From JAGLCW01 sp964427915 (GTDB lineage: Bacteria; Caldisericota; Caldisericia; UBA6126): DNA of 43,928 bases. The notes under the pieces are model-generated. The model was not told the origin of the DNA, made no database searches, and was given only the letters and a program-made list of their open reading frames with translations. Numbering within the stretch: the first letter of the stretch is position 1; every line of letters starts with the position of its first letter. The stretch lies in assembly GCA_964427915.1 (NCBI GenBank), contig CAYRWA010000006.1, positions 1 through 43,928 on the forward strand. The letters are read 5' to 3'. Made by a program: the position numbers and the translations under genes. Positions 8,422 through 16,877 of this stretch are shown here, one piece after another.

Positions 8422-8439
8422 GATTTTTCGGAGGTTATT

Positions 8440-8883
8440 ATGGATATGAATCAATTACCCCTTCGTAAGGGATATACGAAACCTGCAAAACGATTAGGAA
8501 AAGGATCCAGCTCTGGAAAAGGAGTCCGATGTGGATATGGAAACAAAGGCGCTAAAGCTCGATCTGGAAGAGGTAAATCAATCGGTTTTGAAGGAGGGCA
8601 AACTCCTTTTTATCGAAGAATACCTAAATTTAGAGGTTTTAGCTCTTTAACTCCTTACAAATGTGTTGGAGTTACTCTTCAATCTTTGAATCGATTCTTT
8701 GAAGATGGCGATACCGTCTCTGTTGAGCTTCTAAAAGAAAAAGGTCTTATCAGTAAAAAGGCCCAGTCCTTTAAGGTCATTGCTACTGGTTCTATTGAGA
8801 AAAAACTTATTGTTAAAGGAACTGCATCCGCATCCGCTAAAAACCTTTTAGAAGAGCAAGGTGGGAAGGTTGAGGGGGTATAA
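8440..8883 (+). CDS. rplO: 50S ribosomal protein L15
   Basis: Late-assembly large-subunit protein. The 147 residues contain the glycine-rich N-terminal RNA-binding loop (LGKGSSSGKGVRCGYGNKGA near residue 19) and the FEGGQTPFYRRIPKFRGF motif. The C-terminus has the expected VKGTASASAKNLLEEQGGK pattern. A CGGAGG site lies before the ATG, and secY begins directly after the stop. Confidence 0.97.
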   Translation: MDMNQLPLRKGYTKPAKRLGKGSSSGKGVRCGYGNKGAKARSGRGKSIGFEGGQTPFYRRIPKFRGFSSLTPYKCVGVTLQSLNRFFEDGDTVSVELLKEKGLISKKAQSFKVIATGSIEKKLIVKGTASASAKNLLEEQGGKVEGV

Positions 8884-10152
8884 ATGTTAAAGTCCTTTTT
8901 TGCGGCACTCAAACTTCCTGAAGTTCAAAAGCGGCTGTTAATCACTATAGGAATATTTGTTCTTATTCGATTTGGATATTATCTTGTTATCCCCTATATT
9001 GATCGAGCTGTTATTGCTGAAATGGTCGGTCAAGGTGGCTTTTTGGCCCTCTTAGACTTATTCTCTGGTGGTGGATATCAGAATTTCTCCATTTTTTCTT
9101 TAGGTGTGCTACCATACATCAACTCTTCCATTATTCTACAACTTTTAGTTGTCGTTATTCCACACCTTGAGAATTTGTCAAAAGAAGGTGGAGAAGAAGG
9201 TAGAAGACAAATCGCTCGATACACAAATTATCTCGCCCTTGTGTTGGCAGCTTTACAAGCATTCATGTTTACCAATTATGTATTTGCCGATGCTCTTACG
9301 AATACTTCTATCCTTGCGAAAATTGTAATCATGATAACGCTTGTAGCTGGCTCGTTTTTACTTATCTGGCTTGGTGAGTTTATTACAGAGAAGGGACTTG
9401 GCAACGGTGTTTCCTTAATTATCTTTGTAGGAATCATTACACGAATTCCCATGTCATTCCGCGAAGCTTCAACCATGTTAGAAGGTGGAACGCTATCTTG
9501 GGTTACATTAGCTATTGCTCTCGTCGTACTGATAGTAGTTCTCGGAGGGATTATCTTTTGTTATCAATCAGAACGAAGAATTGCTGTTCATTATTCCCGT
9601 AGGATTAGTGGAGGAGAATCAAGCACACAAGCAAGCTATATCCCTATTAAGCTTGTGCAGACTGGTGTACTTCCCATTATCTTCGCTTCTTCTGTTCTTA
9701 CATTTCCAACCATCATTGCACAATTTGTACAAGGAACTGCTTTTGCAGAATTTACCCAGACGTATTTGGCTTCCCAAACAACATGGGTTTTTAATGTGGG
9801 TTTCTTCTTACTGATTGTTTTCTTTACTTATTTTTATACAACAATTACCTACGATCCAGACCAAATGTCAGAGAATCTACAGAAATCCGGTGGATTTATT
9901 CCAGGCGTTCGACCTGGCGTTGCAACCTCAGAGTTTATTCGTTACGTGCTTTCCCGTATTACTTTTCCTGCTTCCATCTTTCTTGGAGCACTCGCGGTTG
10001 TACCGAACATTTTGCTTCTTTCCACAAATCTTTCGATTTTCTATTTTGGTGGTACCTCAATTCTTATTATTGTTGGTGTTGCCATTGAATCTTCCAACCA
10101 AATGGAAGCTTTTTTAGCTATGCGACAGTATAAAGGATTTTTGAGAGGATGA
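8884..10152 (+). CDS. secY: Preprotein translocase channel subunit SecY
   Basis: Forms the SecYEG membrane channel for export and membrane insertion of proteins. The 422 residues have the ten hydrophobic segments of the family. Visible landmarks are the plug-region LFSGGGYQNFSIFSLGVLPY (about residues 59-78), GLGNGVSLIIFVGI in the middle, and the cytoplasmic-loop motif SGGFIPGVRPG near residue 336. The ATG abuts the rplO stop, and its TGA overlaps the adk start by four bases (ATGA). Confidence 0.98.
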   Translation: MLKSFFAALKLPEVQKRLLITIGIFVLIRFGYYLVIPYIDRAVIAEMVGQGGFLALLDLFSGGGYQNFSIFSLGVLPYINSSIILQLLVVVIPHLENLSKEGGEEGRRQIARYTNYLALVLAALQAFMFTNYVFADALTNTSILAKIVIMITLVAGSFLLIWLGEFITEKGLGNGVSLIIFVGIITRIPMSFREASTMLEGGTLSWVTLAIALVVLIVVLGGIIFCYQSERRIAVHYSRRISGGESSTQASYIPIKLVQTGVLPIIFASSVLTFPTIIAQFVQGTAFAEFTQTYLASQTTWVFNVGFFLLIVFFTYFYTTITYDPDQMSENLQKSGGFIPGVRPGVATSEFIRYVLSRITFPASIFLGALAVVPNILLLSTNLSIFYFGGTSILIIVGVAIESSNQMEAFLAMRQYKGFLRG

Positions 10153-10784
10153 TTGTTGTTTTAATCGGACCTCCTGGTTCTGGGAAAAGTACACAAGGAC
10201 ACTTGTTGTCCATTGAGTACAATATTCCTTTTATTGGAGTTGGAGATTTGGTCCGGGATATGATTCATTCTGAAGAGAATGAGTATGAGTCGAAAGTAAA
10301 TAGCGGAAACTTACTTCCCGATGACGTTGTATTTGATATTGTGAAAACAGAACTTGATCAATACGATTTGAAGTCTGGCGTTCTTATCGAAGGATATCCA
10401 AGAACCATTGGACAGGCGGAGTTACTTGATGCCTATCTACAACAGAACAATGTAGCATTGCATCATGTTTTGTATTTAAACAATATTCTGCAAGAACAAC
10501 TATCAGATCGAATAGCAGGTAGGTATCAATGTCAGAATTGTGGAGCAACCTTTTCCAAAGAACAAGTTCCACAGAATCGTCTTTGTGAGAGATGTGGCGC
10601 ACTTTTGATACCAAGAAAGGATGATACTTCTGAATCATTGCTTTGCCGAATGAAAGAATATCAGAAGAAGTCCTTGCCTGTATGTGAGTATTACAAAAAA
10701 ACGGACCGACTATGTTCTATTGATGCATCTGGCTCTATAGATGAGGTATTTGAACTCTCTAAGCGCTGTTTAGGAAAAGGTTGA
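10149..10784 (+). CDS. adk: Adenylate kinase, zinc-LID type
   Basis: Interconverts ATP, AMP and ADP. The 211 residues start with a P-loop GPPGSGKST (7-15) in place of the more common GPPGAGKGT. The AMP-binding EGYPRT lies at 81-86. The LID has four cysteines (128, 131, 146, 149), the structural zinc site of Gram-positive and thermophile enzymes. Placement between secY and map is the classic arrangement. It overlaps secY by 4 bases and is followed by map with 1 base between. Confidence 0.96.
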   Translation: MIVVLIGPPGSGKSTQGHLLSIEYNIPFIGVGDLVRDMIHSEENEYESKVNSGNLLPDDVVFDIVKTELDQYDLKSGVLIEGYPRTIGQAELLDAYLQQNNVALHHVLYLNNILQEQLSDRIAGRYQCQNCGATFSKEQVPQNRLCERCGALLIPRKDDTSESLLCRMKEYQKKSLPVCEYYKKTDRLCSIDASGSIDEVFELSKRCLGKG

Positions 10785-10785
10785 T

Positions 10786-11550
10786 ATGATTCTTCTAAAA
10801 AGCAACGATGAGATTGATCGAATGAGAAAAGCAGGACATATTATTGCATGCACTATGAATACACTAAAAAAGGCAATTCAACCTGGAATTTCAACGTCCG
10901 ACTTGGACAAGATTGCCTATGAATATATTTTGAAAAATGGTGCAAAACCCAACTTCCTGGGACTCTATAACTATCCTGCTACCATCTGTGCTTCTATTAA
11001 TGATGAAGTAATACATGGTATTCCTGATTCCTCTAGAGTGTTGCTAGAAGGAGATATTGTAAAGATTGACATGGGTTGTATTTGGGGTGGGTATCATTCC
11101 GATATGGCTCGCACTTTTCCTGTTGGAAGCATTAGTACAAAAAGGTCCCGATTGTTACATGTGACACAAGAAGCCTTGTCCATTGCTATTCAGAGTTCTA
11201 CTCCTGGCAATACTGTTGGGGATATAGGATTTGCTGTTGCAAATTATGTAGAAAAGAACGGCTATTCTGTTGTTAGAGAGTATTGTGGACATGGTGTTGG
11301 ACTACAGCTCCATGAAGAACCACAAGTTCCTAATTTTGGCCAAGCTGGCAAGGGACCTTCTCTTCGAGAAGGAATGACATTGGCCCTTGAACCGATGGTT
11401 AACGAAGGAACATGGCAAGTAAAAACACAAGAAAACGGCTGGACCGTGGTCACTGCAGATCATTGCGATTCAGCACATTTTGAGAATACCATTTTTATTG
11501 GTCCCCAAGGACCTGAAATTCTAACAAAAATACAGGGAGAATGCGTTTGA
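10786..11550 (+). CDS. map: Methionine aminopeptidase, type I
   Basis: Removes the initiator methionine from new proteins in the cytosol. The 254 residues contain every metal and catalytic residue of the type I family: H78, D95, D106, H169, E202 and E233. Local motifs are IDMGCIWGGYHSDMARTF, CGHGVGLQLHEEP and LALEPMV. It lacks the N-terminal zinc extension of eukaryotic forms. The end overlaps the likely TTG start of infA. Confidence 0.97.
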   Translation: MILLKSNDEIDRMRKAGHIIACTMNTLKKAIQPGISTSDLDKIAYEYILKNGAKPNFLGLYNYPATICASINDEVIHGIPDSSRVLLEGDIVKIDMGCIWGGYHSDMARTFPVGSISTKRSRLLHVTQEALSIAIQSSTPGNTVGDIGFAVANYVEKNGYSVVREYCGHGVGLQLHEEPQVPNFGQAGKGPSLREGMTLALEPMVNEGTWQVKTQENGWTVVTADHCDSAHFENTIFIGPQGPEILTKIQGECV

Positions 11551-11774
11551 GTACGAATAAAAGCAATACAGATATTCTTGAAACTGAGGGAGTCATTGTA
11601 GAGAAACTCCCCAATTCGCAATTTAGAGTGAAATTGAAAAATGGACATGTGATTCTGGCACATATTGCCGGTAAAATGAGAATGCATTACATACGATTGG
11701 TGGTCGGCGATCGCGTAAAAGTAGAGATCAGCCGATACGATCTTACCAAAGGTCGAATCACCTATAGAACTTGA
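11547..11774 (+). CDS. infA: Translation initiation factor IF-1 (likely TTG start)
   Basis: OB-fold factor that blocks the A site during initiation. A GGGAGA ribosome site ends directly at an upstream ATG (11541), too close to use, but lies 6 bases before an in-frame TTG. I therefore prefer the TTG, which gives 75 residues, near the family's 72. The core VEKLPNSQFRVKLKNGHVIL and HIAGKMRMHYIRLVVGDRV is canonical. It overlaps the map stop and precedes rpmJ. Confidence 0.92.
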   Translation: MSTNKSNTDILETEGVIVEKLPNSQFRVKLKNGHVILAHIAGKMRMHYIRLVVGDRVKVEISRYDLTKGRITYRT

Positions 11775-11788
11775 TCGGAGGAACGTAT

Positions 11789-11902
11789 ATGAAAGTATCA
11801 GCATCTGTAAAAAAACGATGTAAAGATTGTAAAATTGTACGACGCAAAGGTCGTATATATGTAATTTGTATCAACCCTAAGCATAAACAGCGTCAGGGTT
11901 AA
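11789..11902 (+). CDS. rpmJ: 50S ribosomal protein L36 (37 residues)
   Basis: Small zinc-binding large-subunit protein. Translation gives 37 residues beginning KVSASVKKRCKDCKIVRRKG, with ligands C11, C14, C27 and H32, which is the C+ (zinc) form. A CGGAGG site precedes the ATG. It sits between infA and rpsM, the standard alpha-operon order. Confidence 0.97.
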   Translation: MKVSASVKKRCKDCKIVRRKGRIYVICINPKHKQRQG

Positions 11903-11912
11903 GGAGGATTTT

Positions 11913-12275
11913 ATGGCTCGAATTGCTGGTGTTGATTTACCAGATAACAAAAGAATTGATATTGCACTTCGCAGACTTTACGGGATTGGACCCGTCAATG
12001 CTATCGATGTGTGCAAACTTGCAAGTATTGACTTGAATGTGAAGTTAAAAGATCTTTCTCAAGATGAAATTTTGAGGCTTCAAAGTGTTATTCACGAAAA
12101 CTTTCAAGTAGAAGGTGACTTAAAAAAAGAAGTGACTCAAAACATACGTACCCTTATGGATATTGGTTGCTACAGAGGAACGAGACACAAACGAGGATTG
12201 CCAGTTCGCGGACAGCGAACTCGAACCAATGCTCGTTCACGCAAAGGTCCCGTGAAAACTGTAGGTAAAAAATAA
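11913..12275 (+). CDS. rpsM: 30S ribosomal protein S13
   Basis: Small-subunit head protein contacting P-site tRNA and L5. The 120 residues begin with ARIAGVDLPDNKRIDIALRR and contain the C-terminal block CYRGTRHKRGLPVRGQRT followed by the RTNARSRKG tail. Length is normal. An AAGGAGG site precedes the ATG. Confidence 0.98.
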   Translation: MARIAGVDLPDNKRIDIALRRLYGIGPVNAIDVCKLASIDLNVKLKDLSQDEILRLQSVIHENFQVEGDLKKEVTQNIRTLMDIGCYRGTRHKRGLPVRGQRTRTNARSRKGPVKTVGKK

Positions 12276-12289
12276 AGAAAGGATTCTAC

Positions 12290-12772
12290 ATGGCTGAAGA
12301 AAAAGTTATTACCAATCAAAATGAAAATGTACCGGGATCTGAAGTAACACAGCCTGAGGATAGCACAACTACCTCAAAAGGTTCTTCAACTCCCAAAATG
12401 TCCCGAAAAAAAGGGAAAAAACGAGCTCCTGTTGACGGAAAAGCTTTCATTAAAGCTACTTTTAACAATACAACAGTGAGTATTACAAATAATAGTGGCG
12501 ACGTAATTTGTTGGGGCACTGCAGGTGTCGGTGGTTTTAAGGGTACTCGAAAAGGAACTGCCTACGCCGCACAAGTTGCTGCTGAACACGCCGCAAAAAA
12601 AGCTATTGCAATGGGTATGCGAACGGTTCGTGTTTTTGTAAAGGGTCCTGGACCAGGAAGAGAAACCTCTATTCGAGCTCTTTCTGCGGCAGGCTTAGAT
12701 GTAACCTTTATTGCAGATGTTACTCCCATTCCACACAATGGTTGTAGACCACGTAAACCCAGGAGAAGTTAG
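12290..12772 (+). CDS. rpsK: 30S ribosomal protein S11 with N-terminal extension
   Basis: Platform protein near the E site. At 160 residues it is about 30 longer than usual. The extra part is an N-terminal low-complexity stretch rich in E, S, T and N before the basic segment MSRKKGKKRAPVDG. From residue 49 on it is canonical (AFIKATFNNTTVSITN, VKGPGPGRETSIRAL, VTPIPHNGCRPRKPRR). A start further in, at the methionine of MSRKKGK, would give about 124 residues, but the first ATG has an AAAGGA site. Confidence 0.95.
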   Translation: MAEEKVITNQNENVPGSEVTQPEDSTTTSKGSSTPKMSRKKGKKRAPVDGKAFIKATFNNTTVSITNNSGDVICWGTAGVGGFKGTRKGTAYAAQVAAEHAAKKAIAMGMRTVRVFVKGPGPGRETSIRALSAAGLDVTFIADVTPIPHNGCRPRKPRRS

Positions 12773-12781
12773 GAGTTAGTT

Positions 12782-13411
12782 ATGGCAAGATTTATTCAAC
12801 CCTCATGTAAAAGATGCCGTCGATACGGCGAAAAATTATTCCTAAAAGGGGATAAATGCAATACAAAAAAATGTCCTTTCGAGATACGACCCAGAATTCC
12901 TGGTATGCATGGACAGAGCGGACGAAGAAGAAAGATTACAGACTATGGAATTCACCTTCACGAAAAACAGAAGGCAAAATTTTACTATGGTGTCATGGAA
13001 TCCCAATTCAAAGGGTATTACAATGAAGCTGCCAGGCAACGATTAATTCCAACAGGTGATCGTTTAATTCAATTGCTGGAATCTCGTTTGGATAACGTTG
13101 TCTATCGTTTAGGTTTGGCTACATCTAGGGCCCATGCAAGGCAAATTATTCTTCACAGAAAAGTAAAAGTGAACAACCATTTCTGCAACATTCCTTCTTA
13201 TAGCATAAGACCAGGTGAGAAGATTAGTTTTGTTTCATCCCTGAAGGACAATGTTTTTGTAAAAGAAGCGTTATCAAGGAATGCATCTGTCAGCGAATGG
13301 ATTACTTTTGATGCGGAAAATATGGTAGCTGAAGTCCTTTCGTTGCCACAAAAAGAACAAGTACAAGTACCCTTTAATGAACAATTTATTGTAGAATTCT
13401 ATTCCAAGTAA
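12782..13411 (+). CDS. rpsD: 30S ribosomal protein S4, zinc-binding form
   Basis: Assembly-initiator protein at the mRNA entry site. The 209 residues have C9, C12, C26 and C31, the same zinc-ligand spacing as in Thermus S4. The S4 RNA-binding domain (SRLDNVVYRLGLATSRAHAR, about 100-119) and the C-terminal block are present. It lies between rpsK and rpoA as in most bacteria. S4 represses the alpha operon in E. coli, but no comparable pseudoknot leader was sought in detail. Confidence 0.97.
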   Translation: MARFIQPSCKRCRRYGEKLFLKGDKCNTKKCPFEIRPRIPGMHGQSGRRRKITDYGIHLHEKQKAKFYYGVMESQFKGYYNEAARQRLIPTGDRLIQLLESRLDNVVYRLGLATSRAHARQIILHRKVKVNNHFCNIPSYSIRPGEKISFVSSLKDNVFVKEALSRNASVSEWITFDAENMVAEVLSLPQKEQVQVPFNEQFIVEFYSK

Positions 13412-13437
13412 GAGGATTATGAATTGAGAGGTTTATC

Positions 13438-14796
13438 ATGAGAACCACCCTGGAAGAATTGAATCTTAATGTAGTGAATGAAAATCCAATGAGAGGGGAA
13501 TATGTGATTGGTCCTCTTCATAAGGGTTTTGGAATTACCATTGGCAACTCTCTCCGCCGGGTCCTTCTTTCTTCCATCGAAGGTGCAGCTGTAGTAGCTG
13601 TACGTATCGAAGGGATATCGCATCAATTTACTCCTATCGAAGGAGTTTTAGAAGATGGGATTCAAATTGTAGCGAATATTAAAAGACTTGTTTTGCGATC
13701 CCATACCAATGAACGCAAAATTTTAGAAATAACCAAAAAAGGAGCTGGCCCCATAAAAGCTTCTGATCTATTCTGCCCAGAGGGGATTGAGGTTATGAAT
13801 CCTGATTTAGTATTGATGAATATTGTGGATGATACGTTTACATTAAATATGCAGCTTTATATCGAAACTGGTATTGAATATCAGCTAGCTGAAGAAAATC
13901 GTGAACCTTCCTACCCCATTGATACTTTTTTCATTGATTCAATGTTTTGTCCTGTTCGTCATGTTTCATTTAAGGTGAACCAAGTGATGGTACAGGAATC
14001 GCTTGATTTTGAAAATCTAACTATTGATATAGAGACCAATGGTGCCATTGATCCAAGAAGTTCCCTCGATCAAGCATCCAAGATTCTTGTAGAGTATTTC
14101 CGTAACATTATGCGAGAGCCTGTGGAAGAAGAGATTGAAGAGATCCAGCCCGATGATGAAACAGAAGAGATTCTTACAAAAGCATTGGACGACATTATTC
14201 CTTTGTCTGTTCGAACAGGCAATGTTTTCAAAAAAGCTGGCATTTATACTGTCAGTGATCTTTTTGAACGTACAAAGAAGGAATTATTGAGTTTGAAGAA
14301 TTTTGGTGCAAAATCTCTGTATAGCACTATTGAAGAATTATTGAAAGTACCAGAAATTGAAGTATTGCAAAATAAAGATCGCTTTCCTTTATTGGTAGAC
14401 TTTGCGGAACTATCGAAACCAAAAGCAAAAACGATGAAACCAGTGGAACAAGAAAAACCTGCAATCAAACCACAGGAAAAACCCACTGAAAAAGCAATCG
14501 AACCTAGCAAAGAAGAACCACAAGAAGTAATTCCACAAACAAAACCTCCCACCCAGTACGATACCTTACCTGCTGAAGAGGTATTAAAACTCGCCATAGA
14601 AGATGTTGCAAAGCACATTGGTATTTCCCAGAAACAGCTAACAAAGTTGAAAAAATATGCGATTGAAGTGATCGGTGATTTAACCGACGTCACCAGAGAG
14701 CAATTGTTAACCGGAGACCATAAGATTACAAAGAAAAATGTGGAAAGAATCGAAGAATTCTTACGACATTATGGTTTATCCTTAAAAGAAGACTAG
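13438..14796 (+). CDS. rpoA: RNA polymerase alpha subunit with two C-terminal domains
   Basis: Alpha subunit of RNA polymerase. At 452 residues it is about 120-140 longer than normal. Residues 1-230 are the assembly domain (GFGITIGNSLRRVLLSSIEG near 30-49). Residues 245-305 are the normal alpha-CTD, with R259 at the place of E. coli R265, the key DNA-contact residue. A linker rich in proline, lysine and glutamate (about 325-376) leads to a second alpha-CTD-like helix-hairpin-helix domain (377-452: YAIEVIGDLTDVT, GLSL). By my alignment lysine replaces the R265 equivalent there. The ATG has a GAGAGG site. Known family: alpha-CTDs bind UP elements and activators. A role for the second copy is inference. 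Confidence 0.97.
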   Translation: MRTTLEELNLNVVNENPMRGEYVIGPLHKGFGITIGNSLRRVLLSSIEGAAVVAVRIEGISHQFTPIEGVLEDGIQIVANIKRLVLRSHTNERKILEITKKGAGPIKASDLFCPEGIEVMNPDLVLMNIVDDTFTLNMQLYIETGIEYQLAEENREPSYPIDTFFIDSMFCPVRHVSFKVNQVMVQESLDFENLTIDIETNGAIDPRSSLDQASKILVEYFRNIMREPVEEEIEEIQPDDETEEILTKALDDIIPLSVRTGNVFKKAGIYTVSDLFERTKKELLSLKNFGAKSLYSTIEELLKVPEIEVLQNKDRFPLLVDFAELSKPKAKTMKPVEQEKPAIKPQEKPTEKAIEPSKEEPQEVIPQTKPPTQYDTLPAEEVLKLAIEDVAKHIGISQKQLTKLKKYAIEVIGDLTDVTREQLLTGDHKITKKNVERIEEFLRHYGLSLKED

Positions 14797-14807
14797 AGGA
14801 GTAATGT

Positions 14808-15161
14808 ATGAGGCATAGACGAAAAAATAGAAGATTAAATTTCTATTCTGCACAAAGAAAAAGTGTTCTTCGCACCATGACCGTATCGCTTATTAAAGAA
14901 GAAACTGTGAATACTACAGATGCAAGAGCCAAAGAAGTTCGAAGATTTGCAGAATCTGTCATTAATTTAAGTAAAATCGATACTCTGAACAACAGACGTA
15001 TGGCTTTTAGTAAATTGCGTGATAAAGATGCTGTGAAAAAAATGTTTGGCCCACTACATGATCGCTATCAAGAACGAAATGGTGGATACATACGCATATT
15101 TCACACAGGATTTCGCAGAGGCGATGCAGCCAAAATGTGTATGTTGAAATTAGTCAACTAG
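14808..15161 (+). CDS. rplQ: 50S ribosomal protein L17
   Basis: Protein at the polypeptide exit rim. The 117 residues begin with the near-invariant MRHRRKNRRLNFYSAQRKSV region and end with GYIRIFHTGFRRGDAAKM. Length is normal. It closes the alpha operon, but ecfA1 follows after only 22 bases with no hairpin terminator, so transcription probably continues into the transporter genes. Confidence 0.97.
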   Translation: MRHRRKNRRLNFYSAQRKSVLRTMTVSLIKEETVNTTDARAKEVRRFAESVINLSKIDTLNNRRMAFSKLRDKDAVKKMFGPLHDRYQERNGGYIRIFHTGFRRGDAAKMCMLKLVN

Positions 15162-15183
15162 ATTTAGTTAAACGAACATAAAA

Positions 15184-16017
15184 TTGAATTTCATTCGATT
15201 TGACCACGTTACATATCAGTATCCCGAAGCCGAAGACACGGTCTTCGCGCTTCGGGATGTTTCTTTTGATATTCAACCAGGCCAATTTGTAGCCATTGTA
15301 GGTGCAAACAGTTCAGGTAAAACAACCTTAGGACGCCTATGCAACATGTTGCTAACCCCTACTAAAGGGTCCGTCATTGTTGCTGGGATGGATACTGCAG
15401 AAACCGATCACCTATATCCAATCCGAAGCAAAGTAGGTATGATTTTTCAAAATCCAGACAACCAGATTGTATCAACCACCGTAGAAGAAGAAATTGCCTT
15501 TGGCTTGGAAAACTTACAAATACCCAGTCCTGAAATTAAAAGACGTGTAAGTACCATTGTTCAAGAAATGGATCTTGAATCGTTGCGAGATCGACCTCCT
15601 CACTTATTGTCCGGTGGTCAGAAGCAGCTATTGTGTATTGCTTCAGTTCTTGCCATGGAACCATCTTGTATTGTTTTTGATGAGCCTACGTCACTATTGG
15701 ATCCTGTTAGTAGAAAACTGGTATTGCAGCAAATCCATAAACTTCATAAAAAAGGGATGACCGTTCTGTATATTACCCATATTATGGAAGAGATTTTAAT
15801 GGCGGATCTACTATTGATTTTAAAAAAAGGAGAAATCGTTTTTGAAGGCAACCCCATCGAAGCTTTTTCTTTTGATGATGCAACTCTATACGATTATCAT
15901 CTGTATCCACCTCAATTGATACAAATTATGAATAGGCTTCACGAATCGGGAGTAACAATCCCAAAAGGGATTGTTACTACGAAGCAATTAACGGACTATT
16001 TATGCCAATACAAATAA
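15184..16017 (+). CDS. ecfA1: ECF transporter ATPase EcfA1 (TTG start)
   Basis: One of two ATPases energising an energy-coupling-factor vitamin or metal importer at the inner face of the membrane. The 277 residues have Walker A GANSSGKTT (40-48; the usual GHNGSGKST is altered to NSSGKTT), Q-loop Q89, signature LSGGQ (142-146) and Walker B CIVFDEP (162-168). The start is TTG with only a weak ribosome site, suggesting low or coupled translation. It overlaps ecfA2 by 16 bases. The A1-A2-T-truA order after rplQ is the widespread Firmicutes-type arrangement. No substrate-binding S component is in this window. Confidence 0.95.
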   Translation: MNFIRFDHVTYQYPEAEDTVFALRDVSFDIQPGQFVAIVGANSSGKTTLGRLCNMLLTPTKGSVIVAGMDTAETDHLYPIRSKVGMIFQNPDNQIVSTTVEEEIAFGLENLQIPSPEIKRRVSTIVQEMDLESLRDRPPHLLSGGQKQLLCIASVLAMEPSCIVFDEPTSLLDPVSRKLVLQQIHKLHKKGMTVLYITHIMEEILMADLLLILKKGEIVFEGNPIEAFSFDDATLYDYHLYPPQLIQIMNRLHESGVTIPKGIVTTKQLTDYLCQYK

Positions 16018-16877
16018 ACCAACTATCTTTTACCTATGACAAGGGTCTTGTATACGAAAAAGAGGCCTTAAAAGACATCACAATGACAATACCTGACCAA
16101 GGAATTATTGGCATCATTGGTCATTCTGGATCCGGTAAGTCTACACTTATACAACATTTTAATGGACTGATCCTACCACAAACAAAGAACACCATTCTTG
16201 TCGATGGAACTGATTTGTATAAAACAGAGGGTAGTTTAAGCTGGTTGCGAAAAAAAGTAGGTCTGGTTTTTCAATATCCGGAAAATCAACTTTTTGAAGA
16301 AACTGTTGAAAAAGAGCTAGCCTTTGGACCCAAAAATCTAGGGATTCCTGAAAAAGACATTTCCTCCCTCATTCGTCACTCCCTAGAACTGGTTGGATTA
16401 AAGGCAGAAGAATATTTGGATCGATCACCTTTCACGCTGAGTGGAGGAGAAAAACGAAAGATTGCCATTGCAGACATTCTTGCTATGAATCCTACATACC
16501 TAGTTTTGGACGAACCTACAGCTGGGTTAGACCCAGTTGCTCGAAAAGAACTTTTGGCAAATATTCTTCAGATCCAAAAACAGCAAAATATGACAGTGGT
16601 CATTGTTTCGCACGATATGGAGGAAGTTGCTTCCGTTTCTGAGTATGTGTACGTTATGAGCGAGTCTGAAATTAAAGTAGAAGGACCCACTCTTGATGTT
16701 TTTTCACAGTACAAAATCTTACGAGAGTTACAGCTTGATGTTCCGCAGCCTATACAAGTACTATCTACTTTGCAAAAAGTAGATCCCGATGTTTGTATTC
16801 GTCATGTTGAAGTAGAAGAAACAACCAAAGAGATTCTTTCTTTTTTAGAAAGAAAAAGAGGCGATTGTGGAGTTTAA
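16002..16877 (+). CDS. ecfA2: ECF transporter ATPase EcfA2
   Basis: Second ATPase of the ECF module, forming a heterodimer with EcfA1. The 291 residues contain Walker A GHSGSGKST (40-48), Q91, signature LSGGEK (146-151) and Walker B LVLDEP (167-172) with the TAGLDP that follows. It overlaps ecfA1 by 16 bases and ecfT by 11, so the three subunits are likely made in fixed proportion by coupled translation. Confidence 0.95.
   Translation: MPIQINQLSFTYDKGLVYEKEALKDITMTIPDQGIIGIIGHSGSGKSTLIQHFNGLILPQTKNTILVDGTDLYKTEGSLSWLRKKVGLVFQYPENQLFEETVEKELAFGPKNLGIPEKDISSLIRHSLELVGLKAEEYLDRSPFTLSGGEKRKIAIADILAMNPTYLVLDEPTAGLDPVARKELLANILQIQKQQNMTVVIVSHDMEEVASVSEYVYVMSESEIKVEGPTLDVFSQYKILRELQLDVPQPIQVLSTLQKVDPDVCIRHVEVEETTKEILSFLERKRGDCGV

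Noticed and set aside
10384..11804. Several open minus-strand frames opposite adk, map and infA
   Set aside because: They are shadows of well-conserved genes, lack ribosome sites and show no domain pattern.
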